Assembly: GCF_000482725.1 (NCBI RefSeq)
Contig: NZ_KI519480.1
Span: forward strand, 125,235 to 189,234
From: Psychromonas arctica DSM 14288
Lineage (GTDB): Bacteria > Pseudomonadota > Gammaproteobacteria > Enterobacterales > Psychromonadaceae
Length of the DNA: 64,000 nucleotides
Direction: 5' to 3'
The notes beneath the pieces were generated by a model. The model was not told where the DNA came from. It did no database searches and worked only from the letters and a program-made list of their open reading frames with translations. Shown here piece after piece: positions 48,819 through 58,982 of this stretch (positions are counted from its first letter, which is position 1; each line of letters opens with the position of its first letter). The position numbers and the translations under genes were made by a program.

Positions 48819-49937
48819 ATGAGTCAGAAAAAAGTAAACCTGTTAGATTTGAACCGTCAAGGTTTACGTGATTTTTTCACCGAAATGGGTGAAAAACCGT
48901 TTCGTACCGAACAAGTAATGAAATGGATTTACCATTTTGGTTGTGATGATTTTGATCAAATGACCAATATTAATAAAGCATTGCGTGAAAAATTAAAGCA
49001 ACGTGCAGAGATAATTGCACCAGAAGTTAAAGTTGAACAACGCAGTGAAGATGGCACCATTAAATGGGCAATGACTGTTGGTAATCAAGAAGTTGAAACC
49101 GTTTATATCCCTGAAAAAGACCGTGCAACATTATGTGTATCTTCACAGGTAGGTTGTGCGTTAGCTTGTGATTTCTGTTCAACGGCTCAACAAGGGTTCA
49201 ACCGTAATTTGACCGTGTCTGAAATTATCGGACAAGTATGGCGCGCGGCTAAAATTATCGGTGTGATGGGGGAAAGTGGTACTCGACCTATTACTAACGT
49301 GGTAATGATGGGCATGGGCGAACCATTATTAAATTTAAATAACGTCATTCCTGCAATGGAATTAATGTTAGATGATTTAGGTTATGCATTATCGAAGCGT
49401 CGTGTGACGTTATCTACATCGGGTGTCGTGCCTGCGTTAGATATCTTAGGCGATCGTATTGATGTGGCTTTAGCGATTTCATTGCATGCACCGAATGATG
49501 CGCTACGTTCTAAAATGATGCCCATTAACGACAAATATGATATTGCCGACTTCTTAGCCGGTGTAAAACGTTATATTAGTAAGTCGAATGCAAACCGCGG
49601 TAAAGTGACGGTAGAATATTTATTATTAGACCACGTTAATGATTCTACGGATCAAGCGCACGAGTTAGCGCATTTATTAAAAGACACACCGTGTAAAATT
49701 AATTTGATCCCATTTAACCCATTTCCAGGTAATGACTATACTAAGCCAAGTAACAGTCGTGTTGACCGATTCAATAAAGTGTTGATGGAATATGGTTATA
49801 CGGTGATCGTACGTAAAACACGCGGTGATGATATCGACGCTGCTTGTGGACAATTAGTGGGTGATGTTATTGACCGTACTAAACGCACCATGAATAAACG
49901 CCAACATGGTGAAAACATCAATATTCAACAGAGTTAA
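48819..49937 (+). CDS. rlmN: Dual-specificity RNA methyltransferase RlmN
   Basis: Radical-SAM enzyme of 372 residues that makes m2A2503 in 23S rRNA and m2A37 in some tRNAs. The 4Fe-4S motif CxxxCxxC is CALACDFC (about 113-120). The methyl-carrying Cys is in DIDAACGQL near 344. Other landmarks: [20 protein letters not shown] context, [13 protein letters not shown] (about 165-177), and [12 protein letters not shown]. The start is the ATG at 48819, with TTGAGG six bases upstream; a TTG at 48807 is less likely. It heads the rlmN-pilW-rodZ-ispG-hisS series. Confidence 0.97.
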   Translation: MSQKKVNLLDLNRQGLRDFFTEMGEKPFRTEQVMKWIYHFGCDDFDQMTNINKALREKLKQRAEIIAPEVKVEQRSEDGTIKWAMTVGNQEVETVYIPEKDRATLCVSSQVGCALACDFCSTAQQGFNRNLTVSEIIGQVWRAAKIIGVMGESGTRPITNVVMMGMGEPLLNLNNVIPAMELMLDDLGYALSKRRVTLSTSGVVPALDILGDRIDVALAISLHAPNDALRSKMMPINDKYDIADFLAGVKRYISKSNANRGKVTVEYLLLDHVNDSTDQAHELAHLLKDTPCKINLIPFNPFPGNDYTKPSNSRVDRFNKVLMEYGYTVIVRKTRGDDIDAACGQLVGDVIDRTKRTMNKRQHGENINIQQS

Positions 49938-49955
49938 TAACAAAAAGCCTAAATT

Positions 49956-49990
49956 CTGTTCTTGAACAATACGATCCAGTTCAAGAACAG
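49956..49990 (+). other. Hairpin after rlmN
   Basis: A perfect 12-bp stem (CTGTTCTTGAAC and its complement) has an 11-base loop. It is followed by TTAAAAAAA rather than T, so it is a doubtful terminator on the plus strand. It may instead protect the rlmN 3' end within the operon. Confidence 0.5.
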
Positions 49991-50081
49991 TTAAAAAAAG
50001 CATGCATCAAACAACAAGTTACTTCACAATAGAGATGCTTGAAAGACATTTCCTGCACGACTTTTCGTTCTTGAGGAATTT

Positions 50082-50864
50082 ATGCGTTTTATATTGATTA
50101 GCTTAGTCTCTTTATTTTTTATTTCAGCTTGTGTCTCAAGCGAAACAATCAAAACCATCAATAGCCCTGGTGGCCAAAAAATGGCTTTTAATCCTGAAGG
50201 CGCTGCGGATACGCGTTTGAAATTAGCTTTGTTATATCTCGAAAACAAGCAAATGCAGCAAGCCAAAGAAAATCTTGATACAGCCTTAAAATACCAACCT
50301 AATAGTGCCAAAGTCTTTCGTATCTACGCTTATTATTATCAGAAAGTAAATGAAAACGATAAAGCAGAGCAACTTTATAAAAAATCCTTAGCCTTAGATG
50401 AAGATAATGGCGATACTTATCATAATTATGGTACTTTCTTATGTGCACAGGGTAAGTATGAAAAAGCAGAAGAAGCTTTCTTAAAAGCAATTTCATTACC
50501 ACATTACACACGCGTTGCCCGCACTTACTCTAATGCAGCCGTATGTGCGGAAGAGGCAAAAGATAATAAGAAAGCCATTTTCTATTATGGTTATGCTTTA
50601 TCACACAGCCCTAATAGCATCGGTATTAATTTATCTTTAGCTAAGTTAAATATTACTGAAAAAAATTATAAAGCGGCTGCAATCAATTTATTTACCTTTC
50701 AACGTAGCTCACCTGCAACGGCAGAAAGTTTATGGCAATGGGTACGTTTGAGTTATGCTTCCGGTAAAAAAGCAAGTTTAGCAAGATATTCAGCACAACT
50801 TTTAGATAAATTCCCTACCTCTCAACAAGCTTTGAGCTATTTAAATAATGAGCACCATGACTGA
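50082..50864 (+). CDS. pilW: Type IV pilus biogenesis lipoprotein PilW (PilF)
   Basis: TPR outer-membrane lipoprotein of 260 residues. The signal peptide ends in the lipobox ISAC (Cys17). Several tetratricopeptide repeats follow: DTRLKLALLYLENKQMQQAK, EAFLKAISLPHYTRVARTYS and others between about 40 and 230. PilW/PilF is the pilotin for assembly of the PilQ secretin. The place between rlmN and rodZ is conserved in gammaproteobacteria, including species where the gene is annotated without pili. No other pilus gene lies in this window. TTGAGGA precedes the ATG. Confidence 0.93.
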   Translation: MRFILISLVSLFFISACVSSETIKTINSPGGQKMAFNPEGAADTRLKLALLYLENKQMQQAKENLDTALKYQPNSAKVFRIYAYYYQKVNENDKAEQLYKKSLALDEDNGDTYHNYGTFLCAQGKYEKAEEAFLKAISLPHYTRVARTYSNAAVCAEEAKDNKKAIFYYGYALSHSPNSIGINLSLAKLNITEKNYKAAAINLFTFQRSSPATAESLWQWVRLSYASGKKASLARYSAQLLDKFPTSQQALSYLNNEHHD

Positions 50865-51444
50865 TCAAATTCTACAGATGGAAACGACAATGACACTCGA
50901 TAAAATTCTTAAAGAAAGTCGATTAGCGGCTAATTTATCTATTGATGAGGTTGCTCTTAAACTCAACTTAAAAGAAACCGTTATTTTAGATATTGAAAAT
51001 AACCTAGAGCAGGTGATTGCTGAAAATCGATACCCGATCATTTACTTGCGTGGTTATATTGCCAATTACAGTAAAATGGTTGGGGTGGCTGATCTAAAAT
51101 CTTATCCTGAATACCAACAACTAATACACCCTGAAAAACGCGTGACAACCTTAAAAAGTCCGCATATTCTCAGGGCAAAAAAAAGCTCGGCAAAAAAAGT
51201 GATCTGGATACTCTTCCTACTGATCTTGATCACGGCTGCAGGATTGACTGTATTTTGGAATTATTCTGCGTTGTTCTCCATGGTAAAACCCGGTGTTGTA
51301 ACAGAAAATAGAGAGATGCGCTTGCCGGAACATTCTGATGAAAATGAACCTTTGTTTAATGACCAAGATACTTTACCAGCAGAGTCGACAGCGCAACCAG
51401 TGATAGACGAACAGCAAAGTGTGGAAACAGATACGGCACAGTAG
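50848..51444 (+). CDS. rodZ: RodZ-like protein lacking the periplasmic domain
   Basis: Membrane protein of 198 residues. A helix-turn-helix domain (about 16-85) contains LKESRLAANLSIDEVALKLN and the family segment YLRGYIANYSKMVGV. A lysine-rich stretch precedes a single TM helix at about 118-137, then 60 acidic residues lie in the periplasm. E. coli RodZ (337 residues) has a further C-terminal beta domain (DUF4115), absent here; the reading frame simply stops at TAG with no sign of a frameshifted continuation. RodZ links MreB to the elongasome. The start overlaps pilW; ATGs at 50848, 50857 and 50891 are all possible, the last having the best spaced GGAA. Confidence 0.85.
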   Translation: MSTMTDQILQMETTMTLDKILKESRLAANLSIDEVALKLNLKETVILDIENNLEQVIAENRYPIIYLRGYIANYSKMVGVADLKSYPEYQQLIHPEKRVTTLKSPHILRAKKSSAKKVIWILFLLILITAAGLTVFWNYSALFSMVKPGVVTENREMRLPEHSDENEPLFNDQDTLPAESTAQPVIDEQQSVETDTAQ

Positions 51445-51733
51445 TGTTCAGCAAGCTAGATCAACCGTTGGCTATCAACAAAATGAAAACGTATCGGTAA
51501 TATCAGAGAGTATTAGACATAGTGGATTAAAAGCCATTAGTTAATACTTGCAGTAGCAGTTCTATTTCAACTAAAATTAACGCAATCAATATTGCGGCGA
51601 AGTTTCTACTAAATAATGTTAAATTGGTGCGAGTAAGCAACTAATTGTCACTTCGCTCAGTCATAATAATTCGACGATAAAAGCGATATACTAACGTATC
51701 ACCTTGAACCTTTAACTTTAAAGAGTAACTACA
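51445..51733 (+). other. Gap of 289 bp between rodZ and ispG
   Basis: No gene, terminator or riboswitch was recognised. All frames are broken by stops, and none resembles the missing RodZ domain. A promoter for ispG presumably lies here, but I cannot point to convincing -35/-10 boxes. Confidence 0.5.
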
Positions 51734-52843
51734 ATGAGTCATACCTCTTCGATTATACGCCGCGTATCTAAACAGATTATGGTGGGCAATGTCCCTGTGG
51801 GTGGTGGTGCACCAATTACTGTGCAATCAATGACTAACACGTTAACAACAGATGTGGATGCAACCGTTGCACAAATAAGACGCTTAGAAGCGGTTGGTGC
51901 GGATATGGTGCGAGTGTCTATTCCTACTATGAATGCAGCAGAAGCGTTTCGTGAAATTAAAAAACAGTGCAATATTCCTTTAATAGCCGATATTCACTTT
52001 GACTACCGTATCGCGTTGAAAGTCGCTGAATACGGTGTCGATTGCCTGCGTATTAATCCTGGCAACATTGGTAATGAGCAACGCATCCGCAGTGTTGTGG
52101 ATTGCGCTCGTGATAAAAATATTCCTATTCGAATTGGCGTTAACGGTGGTTCTTTAGAGGCGGATATTCAAGAGCAATATGGTGAACCTACTGCGCAGGC
52201 ATTAGTGGACTCTGCATTACGCCATGTGGAGATTCTAGACCGTCTTAACTTTGACCAATTTAAAGTCAGTGTAAAAGCATCTGATGCACTATTAGCTGTT
52301 GAATCATATCAATTATTAGCAAAACAAATTATTCAACCATTGCACCTTGGTATCACTGAAGCTGGCGGTTTACGTAGTGGTAGCGTTAAATCTGCGGTAG
52401 GTCTTGGTATGTTATTGTCTCAAGGAATTGGTGATACATTGCGCGTGTCGTTGGCCGCTGATCCGGTTGAAGAGATCAAAGTAGGTTTCGATATTTTAAA
52501 GTCCCTGCGTATTCGTAGTCGTGGCATTAACTTTATTGCTTGCCCAACCTGTTCACGTCAAGAGTTTGATGTAATTGCCACGGTTAATGCCTTAGAAGAA
52601 CGTTTAGAAGACGTGGTAATGCCGATGGATGTATCGATCATTGGTTGTGTTGTGAACGGACCCGGTGAAGCATTAGTGTCTGATATTGGTATTACTGGTG
52701 GCAAAAACAAAAGTGGTTTTTACGAAGATGGAACGCGTCAACGTGATCGCTTCGATAATGACAACGTGATTGACCAGCTTGAAGCAAAAATTCGTGCCCG
52801 TATTAGCCGTACTGACCAAAGTAACATTATCGTTAAAGGGTAA
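51734..52843 (+). CDS. ispG: 4-hydroxy-3-methylbut-2-enyl diphosphate synthase IspG
   Basis: Iron-sulphur enzyme of the MEP isoprenoid pathway, 369 residues. A TIM-barrel N-terminal domain ([20 protein letters not shown], about 30-49) is followed by a C-terminal 4Fe-4S domain with CPTC (about 272-275) and a third cysteine in [10 protein letters not shown] (about 306-315), plus the conserved Glu of that motif. It supplies undecaprenyl phosphate needed by MraY and MurG. AAAGAG lies before the ATG. A terminator follows it before hisS. Confidence 0.98.
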   Translation: MSHTSSIIRRVSKQIMVGNVPVGGGAPITVQSMTNTLTTDVDATVAQIRRLEAVGADMVRVSIPTMNAAEAFREIKKQCNIPLIADIHFDYRIALKVAEYGVDCLRINPGNIGNEQRIRSVVDCARDKNIPIRIGVNGGSLEADIQEQYGEPTAQALVDSALRHVEILDRLNFDQFKVSVKASDALLAVESYQLLAKQIIQPLHLGITEAGGLRSGSVKSAVGLGMLLSQGIGDTLRVSLAADPVEEIKVGFDILKSLRIRSRGINFIACPTCSRQEFDVIATVNALEERLEDVVMPMDVSIIGCVVNGPGEALVSDIGITGGKNKSGFYEDGTRQRDRFDNDNVIDQLEAKIRARISRTDQSNIIVKG

Positions 52844-52907
52844 ACATAACGGGTACTTAATAAATTAAGTCTGTGTTAATCAAGACTTTTAGTGAAAACC
52901 TCGAAAT

Positions 52908-52940
52908 AAGCCCAAGTGTTTTTAATATTTGGGCTTTTTA
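52908..52940 (+). terminator. ispG terminator
   Basis: AAGCCCAA and TTGGGCTT pair around a 13-base loop, followed by TTTTA. Confidence 0.85.
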
Positions 52941-53071
52941 TTTACCTTAAACGTAGCAAACCTCTGTAGTATTGTTCCATCTAGACACAAACTTCCTTAT
53001 AATGACTAACAATTTTATTAACAATACATACTGTATGTATTTTTATTCATCGACAGAATTCGGAAATCATT

Positions 53072-54349
53072 GTGGCAAAGAAGATACAAGCTATTCGTGG
53101 TATGAACGATACCCTTCCTGAACAAACCCCAGTTTGGCAGAAATTAGAGTCATTAATTAGACAAACCGTCAGCAGTTACGGCTACTCTGAAATTCGTATG
53201 CCGATTGTAGAAAGTACCCATCTTTTCAAACGTTCGATTGGTGAAGTAACCGATATCGTTGAAAAAGAGATGTACACCTTTGAAGACCGTAATGGCGACA
53301 GCTTAACTTTACGACCAGAAGGGACTGCCTCTTGTGTACGTGCGGGTAATGAACATGGTTTACTTTATAACCAAGAACGTAGAATGTGGTACATCGGGCC
53401 GATGTTCCGCCATGAACGCCCACAGAAAGGTCGCTACCGTCAATTTCACCAAGTTGGTATAGAAACCTTTGGTATTGCAAGTGCGGACATCGATGCAGAA
53501 GTTATTTTATTATCTGCACGTTTATGGAAAGCATTAGGTATTGAGCAACATGTTGAACTGCAATTAAATTCTTTAGGCAGCAATGAAGAACGTAATGTTT
53601 ATAAAGCGAAATTAGTTGAGTTCTTGCAGTTACACGAAGATAAACTCGACGATGACAGTAAACGCCGTATGTTAACGAATCCATTACGTGTGTTAGATAG
53701 CAAAAATGAAGCGGTTCAAGCAATCTTAGAAGATGCTCCGAAACTATCTGATTATTTTGGTGACGAAACAGCAGCACATTTTGCCAAAGTACAAGCATAT
53801 TTAGATGCTGCGGGTGTTAAATACGTGATCAATGAGCGTATTGTACGTGGTTTAGATTATTATAACCGCACCGTATTTGAATGGGTAACAACTAGCCTAG
53901 GTTCTCAAGGCACAATTTGTGCTGGTGGTCGTTATGATGGCTTAGTTGAACAACTTGGTGGTAAAGCAACACCTGCAGTGGGTTTTGCAATGGGTTTAGA
54001 ACGCATTATTTTAATGCTAGAAACCCTAGAGTTAAATGATGATATTAAAGGTGATGTTGATATTTATAGTATTCTTGTTGGTGAAGGTACTGATATCGCA
54101 GGCTTTAAAGTTGCTGAAATTGTACGTGATCAATTACCCCAATTAAAAATGATGCATCACTGTGGCGCGGGTAACTTTAAAAAACAGATGAAGCGTGCTG
54201 ATAAAAGCGGTGCAAAAATTGCGTTGATCATCGGTGAAAGCGAATTAGAGAGTGGTTGCGTCACAATTAAAGACTTGCAAGGAAATTCAGAGCAACAAAC
54301 CGTTGCAATTGACAGCTTAGTTAAGGTATTACCTACCTACTTTGCATAG
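53072..54349 (+). CDS. hisS: Histidyl-tRNA synthetase HisS
   Basis: Class II aminoacyl-tRNA synthetase of 425 residues. It starts at a GTG (53072) preceded by CGGAAATC. Motif 2 lies around [21 protein letters not shown] (about 112-132, in part). Histidine-binding motifs are [13 protein letters not shown] (about 80-92) and [14 protein letters not shown] (about 258-271). Motif 3 is GFAMGLERI (about 307-315). A C-terminal anticodon-binding domain runs from about 330. It heads the hisS-yfgM-bamB group. Confidence 0.98.
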   Translation: MAKKIQAIRGMNDTLPEQTPVWQKLESLIRQTVSSYGYSEIRMPIVESTHLFKRSIGEVTDIVEKEMYTFEDRNGDSLTLRPEGTASCVRAGNEHGLLYNQERRMWYIGPMFRHERPQKGRYRQFHQVGIETFGIASADIDAEVILLSARLWKALGIEQHVELQLNSLGSNEERNVYKAKLVEFLQLHEDKLDDDSKRRMLTNPLRVLDSKNEAVQAILEDAPKLSDYFGDETAAHFAKVQAYLDAAGVKYVINERIVRGLDYYNRTVFEWVTTSLGSQGTICAGGRYDGLVEQLGGKATPAVGFAMGLERIILMLETLELNDDIKGDVDIYSILVGEGTDIAGFKVAEIVRDQLPQLKMMHHCGAGNFKKQMKRADKSGAKIALIIGESELESGCVTIKDLQGNSEQQTVAIDSLVKVLPTYFA

Positions 54350-54384
54350 TATATTGATAAAAACAGAATAAGTAAGGAACACAC

Positions 54385-55065
54385 GTGGTTGATATTATTG
54401 AAGGTTACGAAACAGAAGAACAACAAGTTGATGCCATTAAACAGTGGTGGAAAGAAAATGGGACCATGCTGGTTGTGGGCGCTGTAGTTGGTTTAGCAGG
54501 TCTTTGGGGATGGCGTTATTACGGTGAAACTGTGACCACAAATCAAGAAAAGGCATCCACTGAATTTCAGCAAGTATTAAGTAAATTTGAAGCCGAGGGC
54601 GAAGAGCAAAGTAGTGCTGAAATGCGTACTTTTATTGCCAATAACAAAGACAATAACTACGCCACATTAGGTGCATTATTATTAGTTAAAGAAGCCGTTC
54701 AAGCTAAAGATTTTGCATTAGCAAAAACACAGTTGACTAATTTATTAGCCAGCAATAGCTATGAGCCGTTAACACCCGTTATTCAATTACGTCTTGCTCG
54801 AGTAAATAGTGAGTTAGGTGATTATCAAGCGGCATTAACAACGTTAGACAAAATCACAGCAAAAGGTTTTATTGTTAAAGCTAATCAAAGTAAAGGCTTA
54901 GTTTATTTAAAACAAGGCGATCTTGAAGCTGCTCGTAGTGCATTTCAAACGGCAGTTGATGCAAGTGAAGGCCGTGTAGATCCTTTATTACAATTACAAT
55001 TAGATGATTTAGCCGTTGCTAAAGCAGATGTTGCTCCAGCACCTAAGTTAGATGCTGCGCAATAA
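54385..55065 (+). CDS. yfgM: Inner-membrane chaperone-associated protein YfgM
   Basis: Protein of 226 residues with a cytoplasmic N-terminus (EGYETEEQQVDAIKQWWKENG), one TM helix at about 28-46 (MLVVGAVVGLAGLWGWRYY), and a periplasmic TPR-like domain. In E. coli YfgM interacts with PpiD at the Sec translocon. The translation start is GTG with AAGGAA upstream. It lies between hisS and bamB, as in E. coli. Confidence 0.94.
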   Translation: MVDIIEGYETEEQQVDAIKQWWKENGTMLVVGAVVGLAGLWGWRYYGETVTTNQEKASTEFQQVLSKFEAEGEEQSSAEMRTFIANNKDNNYATLGALLLVKEAVQAKDFALAKTQLTNLLASNSYEPLTPVIQLRLARVNSELGDYQAALTTLDKITAKGFIVKANQSKGLVYLKQGDLEAARSAFQTAVDASEGRVDPLLQLQLDDLAVAKADVAPAPKLDAAQ

Positions 55066-55079
55066 ATTGAGATAATACA

Positions 55080-56279
55080 ATGATTAAATGGGTTAAAAAG
55101 CTAACTGTCATCACCACAACAACACTCGTGTTAAGTGGTTGCTCTATTTTTAGCAGTGAAGATGATGTTGTTAAAATGGCAGAATTGCCAGAGTTTGAAG
55201 CGATTTATGAACCAACTATTGCTTGGACAAGCAGTATTAGTGATGGTGTGGATAAATACTACTCTCAACTACAACCTGCCGTAGACAGCAATGCGGTTTA
55301 CATTGCCGCTCGTGATGGTGAAGTAAAAGCACTGACGGTTAAAAATGGTAAAAAGCTATGGTCAATTGACTTAAGCGATCATGAGTCCAATGACTCTAAT
55401 CGGTCTGCACGTTTATCTGGTGGTGTTAGTTTAGGTGGTGATACACTTTATATCGGTACCGAAAATGCACAAGTGTTTGCACTTGATGCTGCTAACGGTG
55501 ACATTAAATGGATGAGCAAAGTCTCTGGTGAAGTTGTCGCACAGCCTATTTATGATAATAGCCTAGTCGTGATACATACTTCACGTGGTGAATTAATTGC
55601 GCTTGATAGCTTAACCGGTAAGGAAATGTGGAGTTTAACTAATGCTCAACCTAAACTTACCTTGCGTGGCAGTGCAACACCAAGCATCTCGCAAGGCGGG
55701 ATCATCTATGGTCGTGCTGACGGTTATCTGGCTGCCGCACTATTAAAAAATGGTCAACCATTGTGGCAAGTTCCGGTTTCAAGACCTTATGGCGCGACTG
55801 AGTTAGATCGTTTATCCGATGTTGATATGAAGCCGGTTATTGTTAATGGAACGGTTTATGCGTTGGGTTACAATGGTAACTTAGTGGCGATTGACCTGTT
55901 AAAAGGTGAGTTGTTGTGGTCTAAAAAATATTCAGGCTTTAAGAACTTAACAGTATCTGGTCGTGATATTTTCTTAACTGATTACCGTGGTTATGTGTTT
56001 GCTGTCAATCGTAATGATGGTGAGCAACGTTGGATCAATAAAGAATTAGCTTACCGCAATGTGACAGGGGTAACCGTCGCCAATGAATATATTGTAGTCG
56101 GTGATGCTGAAGGTTATTTACATTGGATTGATCGCGAAAGCGGACAATTTGTTGCACAACAAGATCTAGACTCTGATGGTTTGTATATCGAACCTGTTGC
56201 AACGTCTACGCATCTTTATTTACAAACACGCAGTGGTGATTTGATCGCCATTGAAAAACCGATATTAAATGTAGAATAA
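55080..56279 (+). CDS. bamB: Outer-membrane assembly lipoprotein BamB
   Basis: Lipoprotein of 399 residues, part of the BAM complex that inserts beta-barrel proteins. The lipobox is LSGC (Cys21). An eight-bladed PQQ-like propeller follows, with repeats such as IAARDGEVKALTVKNGKKLW, LYIGTENAQVFALDAANGDIKW and LVAIDLLKGELLW. It lies 14 bp after yfgM, so the two are co-transcribed. A terminator hairpin sits just before der. Confidence 0.97.
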   Translation: MIKWVKKLTVITTTTLVLSGCSIFSSEDDVVKMAELPEFEAIYEPTIAWTSSISDGVDKYYSQLQPAVDSNAVYIAARDGEVKALTVKNGKKLWSIDLSDHESNDSNRSARLSGGVSLGGDTLYIGTENAQVFALDAANGDIKWMSKVSGEVVAQPIYDNSLVVIHTSRGELIALDSLTGKEMWSLTNAQPKLTLRGSATPSISQGGIIYGRADGYLAAALLKNGQPLWQVPVSRPYGATELDRLSDVDMKPVIVNGTVYALGYNGNLVAIDLLKGELLWSKKYSGFKNLTVSGRDIFLTDYRGYVFAVNRNDGEQRWINKELAYRNVTGVTVANEYIVVGDAEGYLHWIDRESGQFVAQQDLDSDGLYIEPVATSTHLYLQTRSGDLIAIEKPILNVE

Positions 56280-56305
56280 TTTAATACGTTTTTACGCTAT
56301 ACTGT

Positions 56306-56334
56306 AGCCCCTTGCTGTGCATGGGGCTTTTTTA
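56306..56334 (+). terminator. Terminator between bamB and der
   Basis: AGCCCC pairs with GGGGCT, the stem extends through TGC/GCA, and TTTTTTA follows. It ends about 20 bases before the der ATG, with the der ribosome site immediately downstream. Either der has a promoter within bamB's end, or this acts as a partial attenuator. Confidence 0.85.
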
Positions 56335-56355
56335 GTTTATAGGATTTCAAAAAAT

Positions 56356-57831
56356 ATGTTACCAGTCATCGCTTTAGTAGGTCGCCCTAATGTAGGTAAA
56401 TCTACGCTTTTCAATCGTTTAACTCGCACCAGAGATGCGCTAGTTGCCGATTTCCCCGGTTTAACGCGTGACCGTAAATATGGTCAAGCCAAAGTTGAAG
56501 AACTTGAATTTATTGTTATTGATACCGGTGGTATTCAAGGCGATGAAGAGGGCATTGATGCGTTAATGGCTGAGCAATCATTAATTGCAATAGAAGAAGC
56601 CGATGCCGTATTATTTTTAGTAGATGCACGAGTAGGTTTAACCGTTGCCGATGAAGCGATTGCCGCGCATTTACGTAAGCAAAACAAAAAAGTCATGATC
56701 GTGGCGAATAAGATTGATGGTATTGATGCGGATTCAATGTGTGGTGAGTTTTATGCCTTAGCATTAGGCGAAGTTTATCAAATTGCAGCTGCGCACGGTA
56801 AAGGTGTGCGTCAAATGATTGATGCTGCACTAGAAGAGTTCCATCAAGAAAATCCAATCTCAGATGAAGTTGATGAGTATGAATTTGCATTGGATTACGA
56901 TGATGAAGACGAAGATGAAATTGCTAAAGAGCAAGAACGTTTAGCCGCTTTACCGATTAAACTTGCACTGATTGGCCGTCCTAATGTTGGTAAATCAACA
57001 TTGACTAACCGTATCTTAGGTGAAGAGCGAGTATTAGTATTTGATATGCCGGGTACAACGCGTGACAGTGTTTATATTCCTATGGAACGCGATGGACGTG
57101 AATATATTTTGATCGATACCGCCGGTGTTCGTAAGCGTAAAAAAGTCAATGAAACCGTTGAGAAATTCTCTGTTATTAAAACTTTAAAAGCGATTGAAGA
57201 TTCAAACGTTGTTATGTTGATTATTGATGCGCGTGATGGTATTTCTGATCAAGATTTAAGCCTATTAGGTTACACCTTAAATTCAGGCCGTTCATTAGTG
57301 ATTGCAGTGAACAAATGGGATGGCATGACAGAATACGATAAAGAACGTGTTAAAACAGAATTGGATCGCCGTTTAGGCTTTATCGATTTTGCTAAAATTC
57401 ACTTTATCTCTGCCCTACACGGTACGGGTGTTGGACATTTATTTGAATCAGTAGAAGAAGCTTATATCTCTTCAACTAAACGAATCTCAACGGCGATGCT
57501 TACCCGTATTATGGGTATGGCAACAGATGACCACGAGCCACCAATGGTTGGCGCACGTCGTGTTAAATTACGATATGCACATGCAGGTGGTTATAACCCA
57601 CCGTTGATCGTTATTCACGGTAACCAAGTTAAAAAATTAGCTGACTCTTATAAGCGTTACTTAATGAACTATTTCCGCCGTACGTTAGGGATCATGGGGA
57701 CACCGATCCGTATCGAGTTTAGAGAAGGAAGTAACCCATTTGAAGGCCGTCGTAATAAACTAACACCGCATCAAATGTATAAACGTCAACGTTTATTACG
57801 CAACTACGCTAACAGTAAAAATAAGAAGTAA
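56356..57831 (+). CDS. der: Ribosome-assembly GTPase Der (EngA)
   Basis: Double GTPase of 491 residues that matures the 50S subunit. The two P-loops are [14 protein letters not shown] (about 9-22) and [14 protein letters not shown] (about 207-220). Each domain has its own DTGG/DTAG switch and NKxD (ANKID, VNKWD). An acidic linker (DYDDEDEDE) separates them. A KH-like domain follows, with a basic tail ([19 protein letters not shown]). The ATG at 56356 is chosen because an in-frame GTG at 56317 lies inside the preceding terminator. Confidence 0.98.
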   Translation: MLPVIALVGRPNVGKSTLFNRLTRTRDALVADFPGLTRDRKYGQAKVEELEFIVIDTGGIQGDEEGIDALMAEQSLIAIEEADAVLFLVDARVGLTVADEAIAAHLRKQNKKVMIVANKIDGIDADSMCGEFYALALGEVYQIAAAHGKGVRQMIDAALEEFHQENPISDEVDEYEFALDYDDEDEDEIAKEQERLAALPIKLALIGRPNVGKSTLTNRILGEERVLVFDMPGTTRDSVYIPMERDGREYILIDTAGVRKRKKVNETVEKFSVIKTLKAIEDSNVVMLIIDARDGISDQDLSLLGYTLNSGRSLVIAVNKWDGMTEYDKERVKTELDRRLGFIDFAKIHFISALHGTGVGHLFESVEEAYISSTKRISTAMLTRIMGMATDDHEPPMVGARRVKLRYAHAGGYNPPLIVIHGNQVKKLADSYKRYLMNYFRRTLGIMGTPIRIEFREGSNPFEGRRNKLTPHQMYKRQRLLRNYANSKNKK

Positions 57832-57832
57832 T

Positions 57833-58060
57833 ATGCAGTTATCTTGTCCAGATTGTGAATCAGAGTTAACGCATAGTGGCGAATTAAAACGCCATTGTTC
57901 AAGTTGCAACAGTGATTTTGTAGTTAACGTTTGCTGTCGTGAATGTGGACAACCATTGCAGCGTTTAAAGGCCTGTGGTGCGGTGAGTTTTTGGTGTGAG
58001 CATTGTAATGAGCTAAAGAGTAAATCGACAGCCATTTACAGCTTAGTGAAACAAGCATAG
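57833..58060 (+). CDS. yfgJ: Zinc-ribbon protein YfgJ
   Basis: Protein of 75 residues with zinc-binding pairs CPDC (5-8), CSSC (about 22-25), CREC (about 34-37) and CEHC (about 59-62). The stretch CGQPLQRLKACGAVSFWC matches the small zinc-ribbon protein encoded after der in E. coli. The function is unknown. It starts two bases after the der stop and is followed by a strong terminator. Confidence 0.85.
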   Translation: MQLSCPDCESELTHSGELKRHCSSCNSDFVVNVCCRECGQPLQRLKACGAVSFWCEHCNELKSKSTAIYSLVKQA

Positions 58061-58112
58061 CACTTGCCATATTTGAAAATAAACTAAAAGTTAAACCCAA
58101 AAAGTAATGATA

Positions 58113-58154
58113 AAAAAAGGGAGTCTCTACATTATGTAGTCACTCCCTTTTTTA
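58113..58154. terminator. Strong terminator after der-yfgJ
   Basis: AAAAAAAGGGAGT pairs with ACTCCCTTTTTT, and the interior forms a second stem CTACA/TGTAG. It is long, symmetric and T-rich on both sides. Confidence 0.92.
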
Positions 58155-58205
58155 TACTTTCAATTTTAAATGCTGGACAATAATAGAGGCTTTTAAGCTT
58201 ATATA

Positions 58206-58324
58206 TTTAATGCCTAATCTCTAATGACTAATGACTAATGTCTAATGTCTAATGTTTAATGTTTAATGTTTAATGTTTAATGTTTAATGTTTAATGTTTA
58301 ATGTTTAATGTTTAATGTTTAATG
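58206..58324. repeat. Heptamer tandem repeat, 17 units of (T/A/C)YTAATG
   Basis: A continuous array of 7-bp units. The first seven vary (TTTAATG, CCTAATC, TCTAATG, ACTAATG twice, TCTAATG twice). The last ten (58255-58324) are perfect TTTAATG. It lies between the yfgJ terminator and the 3' end of dolP, within a 314-bp gene-free gap. The gradient from degenerate to perfect copies suggests recent expansion at one end. Confidence 0.97.
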
Positions 58325-58373
58325 ACTACACTTATGAGCATAAAACCTAGGTAACAGAGCCTTCTATTGTTAC

Positions 58374-58958
58374 TTATTTTTTCTCTTCTATCACTTCAAA
58401 CACTCTGATTACTTGTTTAACGCCTTCAACATTACTGGTAATGTTGGTCGCAAAGTCAGACATCTCTTTGGTTACTTGACCAATTAAAAATACTTCTGCA
58501 TTTTCAGTAACCACTTTAATTTTTAAAGGGTCGACTTTATCGTGTCCAGTAAGCTTACTTTTGACTTTAGCCGTTAGCCAAGTATCTTGTGTTTGTCTGA
58601 CTAGGCCGATGGTTTGACCGATGCGTAGTTGGTTATAAACCCCTTTAATACCATCAATATTAATCAATATATCTTCTATTTTATTACTATTCGCCTGGCT
58701 ATCTGCTTGTCCAATTAATAAAATAAAGCTGTTATTAGTGACGATGTTAATGCGCATATTTTTATTATATACGTCTGAGTTAACGACTTTATCAATGGCT
58801 ACCATGGATAAACGATCATCTTCAATTTGTTGAGAAAGAGTACGCTCATCACTATTAACCGCGACCGCGGTACCAGCAGCAACAATCAAACCACTCGCAC
58901 AACCTTGTAACAGTGCAAAGCATAATAAAGCGGGTAAAAAACGGGTTATATATTTCAT
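58374..58958 (-). CDS. dolP: Outer-membrane lipoprotein DolP (YraP, BON domains)
   Basis: Lipoprotein of 194 residues that helps maintain outer-membrane integrity and BAM function. The lipobox is LQGC (Cys19 from the ATG at 58958). Two BON domains follow (about 45-115 and 120-190), each with the conserved glycine: LLIGQADSQANSNKIEDI and FLIGQVTKEMSDFATNI. The ATG at 58958 has AGGA six bases upstream; an in-frame ATG at 58988 would overlap the likely promoter. Its start is 260 bp after the diaA stop. A sigma-E-type promoter precedes it, in line with yraP being a sigma-E gene in E. coli. Confidence 0.95.
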   Translation of the reverse strand: MKYITRFLPALLCFALLQGCASGLIVAAGTAVAVNSDERTLSQQIEDDRLSMVAIDKVVNSDVYNKNMRINIVTNNSFILLIGQADSQANSNKIEDILINIDGIKGVYNQLRIGQTIGLVRQTQDTWLTAKVKSKLTGHDKVDPLKIKVVTENAEVFLIGQVTKEMSDFATNITSNVEGVKQVIRVFEVIEEKK

Positions 58959-58982
58959 AATTTTTCCTAGAGACGGTGAATC

